Below are positions 62,056 through 64,000 of a stretch of 64,000 nt of DNA, one piece after another. The stretch is from Flavobacterium sp. MFBS3-15. GTDB taxonomy: Bacteria; Bacteroidota; Bacteroidia; Flavobacteriales; Flavobacteriaceae. The notes below the pieces were generated by a model. The model saw only the letters and a list, made by a program, of their open reading frames with translations. It was not told the DNA's origin and ran no database searches. Each line of letters opens with the position of its first letter. The first letter of the stretch is position 1. Both the position numbers and the translations under genes were made by a program. The stretch is from contig NZ_JAPCHV010000018.1 in NCBI RefSeq assembly GCF_026107645.2, forward strand, positions 41,791-105,790, written 5' to 3'.

Positions 62056-62499
62056 ATGAAAAATGTTGTTTCTGAAATACAGGTCTCTTATTCTACAACT
62101 CTCAGTGAAAAGATTAAAGTAACGAGTAGTAGGGAAGCTTTGGATGTACTCCTAAGCTCCTGGAACCAAAACACAATTGAGCTTCAGGAAGAATTTAAAA
62201 TATTGATGCTTAACAGAGCCAATGAAGTTTTGGGAATATATCCATTATCTAAAGGGGGTGTATCCGGTACTGTGGTAGATATTAAGCTCCTTTTTGCTGT
62301 TGCTTTAAAATGTAATGCATCAGGTCTTATACTTTGCCACAATCACCCCAGTGGCAATACACAGCCAAGTTCACAGGATAAAGATATTACCTGTAAAATA
62401 CTGAAAGTTGCTGCTCTAATGGAACTCTCTATTATTGACCATATGATTATTACCAGGCATGGTCACTATAGTTTTGCAGAAAATGGTTTGTTAAGATGA
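62056..62499 (+). CDS. RadC-like JAB domain protein
   Basis: A 147-residue protein with the RadC/JAB metal motif: glutamate upstream in LQEEFKILMLN, HNHPSG at about residues 95-100 followed by the aspartate in SSQDKDI. It lacks the N-terminal helix-hairpin-helix part of chromosomal RadC. Short RadC proteins like this are typical of integrated elements and are thought to assist DNA metabolism; their biochemical role is uncertain. Confidence 0.9.
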   Translation: MKNVVSEIQVSYSTTLSEKIKVTSSREALDVLLSSWNQNTIELQEEFKILMLNRANEVLGIYPLSKGGVSGTVVDIKLLFAVALKCNASGLILCHNHPSGNTQPSSQDKDITCKILKVAALMELSIIDHMIITRHGHYSFAENGLLR

Positions 62500-62585
62500 A
62501 TGTGAAGGAGAGGAAAAACAGGCTTTAAAGAAGTAAATTTCAAAAGTTGAAAACAGTAAAGATTAATATTAATAGCTATTATGTA

Positions 62586-62813
62586 TTAAGATTGATCTGA
62601 AAACTTGAACAGTTCAATAATGTCTACACCTAAGTTTTTAGCAACTTTTTCATATGTTGACAATGTACCATTAACCCTCCCCGCTTCAAGTCTTGACATA
62701 CTGCTCTTTTCAAAATCACAGTCTGCAGCCAATTGTTGCTGAGTAATGTTTTTCTCTGCCCTTATCTGCTGAATTCTCTTGCCCACTTTCTTATGTAGAG
62801 TATAATCTCTCAA
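62586..62813 (-). CDS. Xre-family repressor
   Basis: A 75-residue protein consisting of one Cro/CI-type helix-turn-helix (KNITQQQLAADCDFEKSSMSRLEAGRVNGTLSTYEKVAKNLGV). The start is TTG at 62813; there is no ATG between it and an upstream in-frame stop. It is divergent from a membrane protein gene, and two similar 18-bp palindromes lie between the two starts, which fits a repressor controlling both. Confidence 0.85.
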   Translation of the reverse strand: MRDYTLHKKVGKRIQQIRAEKNITQQQLAADCDFEKSSMSRLEAGRVNGTLSTYEKVAKNLGVDIIELFKFSDQS

Positions 62814-62821
62814 ACTATGAC

Positions 62822-62839
62822 GTTGATTTTTATGTCAAC
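62822..62839. promoter_or_regulatory. Operator-like palindrome 1
   Basis: GTTGATTTTTATGTCAAC, 18 bases with inverted ends GTTGA/TCAAC, eight bases upstream of the repressor start codon. Its right half is identical to that of the second site. Confidence 0.7.
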
Positions 62840-62853
62840 ATCAAAATTTGCTC

Positions 62854-62861
62854 TAAATTTG
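62854..62861 (+). promoter_or_regulatory. Candidate -7 element for the membrane protein gene
   Basis: TAAATTTG lies between the two operator-like sites and 38 bases upstream of the ATG at 62900. No well-spaced TTG was found. Confidence 0.45.
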
Positions 62862-62869
62862 TCTAATTG

Positions 62870-62887
62870 GTTAACATATATGTCAAC
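62870..62887. promoter_or_regulatory. Operator-like palindrome 2
   Basis: GTTAACATATATGTCAAC, a palindrome with a single mismatched pair, 48 bases from site 1 and 12 bases before the ATG at 62900. Confidence 0.75.
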
Positions 62888-62899
62888 ATAGTCCTTATT

Positions 62900-63436
62900 A
62901 TGAAAATGTTAGAAAACAAAAAAATATCTGTCAGCATCATACTCATAAGTATAAGCATTATTCTCATTGCGTATTTGATTAAAGAGCCTAATGATTATAC
63001 TATGGTTGGGTATCTCCAACAGCATAGCCTTTCTATACCACTTTACCTGTATGATGTGAATATACTGGGTATGACTTTGCCTTATAAAGGCATCATTATT
63101 ATGTTCATCATTCTTTCAGGTATAGGAGTATATACGTTTCTTTATATGACAGATGAAGAAGTGAAATCCAGGGCTAAGAAACTCCCTTTTATCAAATCAC
63201 GAAATAAACCTGCAAAAAAAGCAGGTTGGATAATGACTGCCATTATCACATTAGCTTTAGGTGCTATTACAGGAATTATTATAGCCATAAAATACTACAG
63301 CAGCCTCCAAGCCTTACAGAGGCCAAAGACATGGGGAGAGAGTTTCTATATCGGCTTCTGTAATGTATTCTTTGCAGTGCTGGTAATATCCATTATAACC
63401 ACTATTATAAAATCACTAACCAAAAAAGCAAAATAA
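62900..63436 (+). CDS. Membrane protein, repressor-divergent, unknown
   Basis: A 178-residue protein with about four helices (residues 10-28, 58-80, 108-130 and 148-170). It starts at ATG 62900; a TTG at 62867 would place the second operator inside the gene. Between helices two and three is a basic loop (KSRAKKLPFIKSRNKPAKK). No family recognised. Its stop overlaps the ATG of the next gene (TAATG). Confidence 0.68.
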   Translation: MKMLENKKISVSIILISISIILIAYLIKEPNDYTMVGYLQQHSLSIPLYLYDVNILGMTLPYKGIIIMFIILSGIGVYTFLYMTDEEVKSRAKKLPFIKSRNKPAKKAGWIMTAIITLALGAITGIIIAIKYYSSLQALQRPKTWGESFYIGFCNVFFAVLVISIITTIIKSLTKKAK

Positions 63437-63696
63437 TGAAAACAGTTATTAAAGGCTCATTAGCCATGATAATGCTATATGCATTTACATCCTGTTCAGG
63501 AGATGACAGTAAATCAACAAACAATGTGCAATGTGATTGCCACTACACTCTCGTTGAAGGAGGACAGCCACAGGAAGGTTGGACACAAGCCTCAGATACT
63601 ACAGACTGCGAACTTGATGGAATTAAGGTTTACTATGCTGACTACAACAATGGACAGCCAAATGATACTTATTATAGGGTGCTACATTGTAAATAA
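63436..63696 (+). CDS. Small lipoprotein, unknown
   Basis: An 86-residue protein with a lipoprotein signal (MKTVIKGSLAMIMLYAFTSC, cysteine at 20) and a cysteine-rich mature part (CDCHYTLVEGGQ, DCELDGIKVYY, VLHCK). It overlaps the preceding stop codon by one base. Being co-transcribed with a membrane protein under a phage-type repressor, it may serve in exclusion or element maintenance, but that is a guess. Confidence 0.65.
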   Translation: MKTVIKGSLAMIMLYAFTSCSGDDSKSTNNVQCDCHYTLVEGGQPQEGWTQASDTTDCELDGIKVYYADYNNGQPNDTYYRVLHCK

Positions 63697-63719
63697 TGGG
63701 TCAAACATAGGTCAAACAA
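63697..63719 (+). other. Candidate integrase arm sites, right end
   Basis: Two direct copies of GGTCAAACA (63699-63707 and 63710-63718), 11 bases apart, matching the left-end pair in sequence, spacing and orientation. The remaining 110 bases up to attR hold no gene. Confidence 0.72.
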
Positions 63720-63830
63720 TTTAGAAAACACCTGTTTAAAAGAGTCAATAAGTATTAAGACTTATAATTGTAAACCTTTGATTTTGGTTACATTTGAAAG
63801 TATTAGATAATAAATGATAACATCCAGTGA

Positions 63831-63878
63831 CTGACTGTTAATCAGAGGGTCCTTGGTTCGAGCCCAAGAGGGGGAGCT
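63831..63878. other. attR core repeat (displaced 3' half of tRNA-Asn)
   Basis: Identical to 51836-51883. It lacks the 5' half of the tRNA, so it is not a functional gene. It marks the right end of the element. Confidence 0.93.
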
Positions 63879-63882
63879 TTTT

Positions 63883-63913
63883 AAAGGGGCTGTCTCAAAA
63901 GGATAGCCCCTTT
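63883..63913 (+). terminator. Original chromosomal terminator of tRNA-Asn
   Basis: Stem AAAGGGGCT / AGCCCCTTT with a 13-base loop and five T, five bases beyond the attR core. Before integration it would have followed tRNA-Asn directly. The remaining bases to 64000 show no gene. Confidence 0.8.
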
Positions 63914-64000
63914 TTCATTTTAATTAAGTTTACTTTTCTTTGCATGCTGATTTTGACATTTTAAAGTCTCCTTTTTAGCCCATAAAAGGTTATACGTTTT

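Larger units (their letters stand above)
51836..63830. mobile_element. Integrative element in tRNA-Asn, 11,995 bp
   Basis: Two identical 48-bp direct repeats (51836-51883 and 63831-63878) bracket a block that carries a tyrosine integrase, an excisionase-like HTH, a possible replication protein, a phage-type recombination ATPase, RadC and an Xre repressor. The block is A+T-richer than its flanks. The left repeat completes a functional tRNA; the right one is the displaced 3' half of the original tRNA gene. No conjugation or phage structural genes are seen, so it may depend on a helper or be a satellite. Its cargo includes a TIR protein and a metallophosphoesterase-NTPase. Confidence 0.92.

Noticed and set aside
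63883..63913. Possible end of an insertion sequence (GGGGCTGTCTC is seen at some IS ends)
   Set aside because: The complete stem-loop with a T run explains it as the tRNA terminator, and no transposase is present.

Overview
The window looks like chromosome from a member of the Flavobacteriaceae (phylum Bacteroidota), most likely Flavobacterium or a close relative. The reasons are: two secreted proteins with type IX secretion (T9SS) C-terminal sorting domains, DUF4270 and DUF3871 family proteins, an OlsF-type two-domain ornithine-lipid synthase, an atpD-atpC pair with no other atp genes beside it, and many promoters of the Bacteroidota type (TTG, about 19 bases, TAnnTTTG) with little Shine-Dalgarno signal.

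Positions 1-51,800 are mostly backbone. From left to right: biotin genes (partial bioB at the left edge; bioD-bioA plus a FabF-like ketosynthase; bioF) interleaved with ribF, a T9SS metalloprotease, pth and an AI-2E-type permease; a five-gene operon of four DUF2975-like membrane proteins and a small Cro/CI-type regulator (13.6-16.2 kb); a decayed, partly duplicated region with orphan genes (16.2-19.2 kb); atpD-atpC; a higBA-type toxin-antitoxin pair; two tandem SIMPL-domain proteins; a region of REP-like palindromes in which a duplicated 3' end of glmS brackets two paralogous membrane proteins (24.5-26.2 kb); the operon short glgA - DUF4270 - glmS; a long plus-strand run panC-panD-LPTM-esterase-like-radA-GT51; a MuiA-family protein; a sugar dehydrogenase; olsF; xth; an OmpA lipoprotein; several single transporters and oxidoreductases; rseP; and tRNA-Asn.

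Positions 51,836-63,830 are an integrated element of 11,995 bp. It sits in the 3' part of tRNA-Asn and is bounded by 48-bp identical direct repeats (attL and attR). It is visibly richer in A+T than the backbone. It carries a tyrosine integrase, an excisionase-like HTH protein, a possible replication protein, a P-loop recombination ATPase, a frameshifted DUF3871 gene, a RadC-like protein, and an Xre repressor divergent from a small membrane protein and a lipoprotein. Near both ends there are matching pairs of GGT(A/C)AAACA repeats that look like integrase arm sites. I found no conjugation genes.

The most interesting cargo is a minus-strand pair: a 1019-residue protein joining a calcineurin-like metallophosphoesterase to a NACHT/STAND-type P-loop NTPase and a long helical C-terminus, followed 29 bp later by a DUF1883-TIR protein. 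Both are domain types known from antiphage immunity. Their pairing on a tRNA-integrated element makes a good candidate for a defence system not described in this form.
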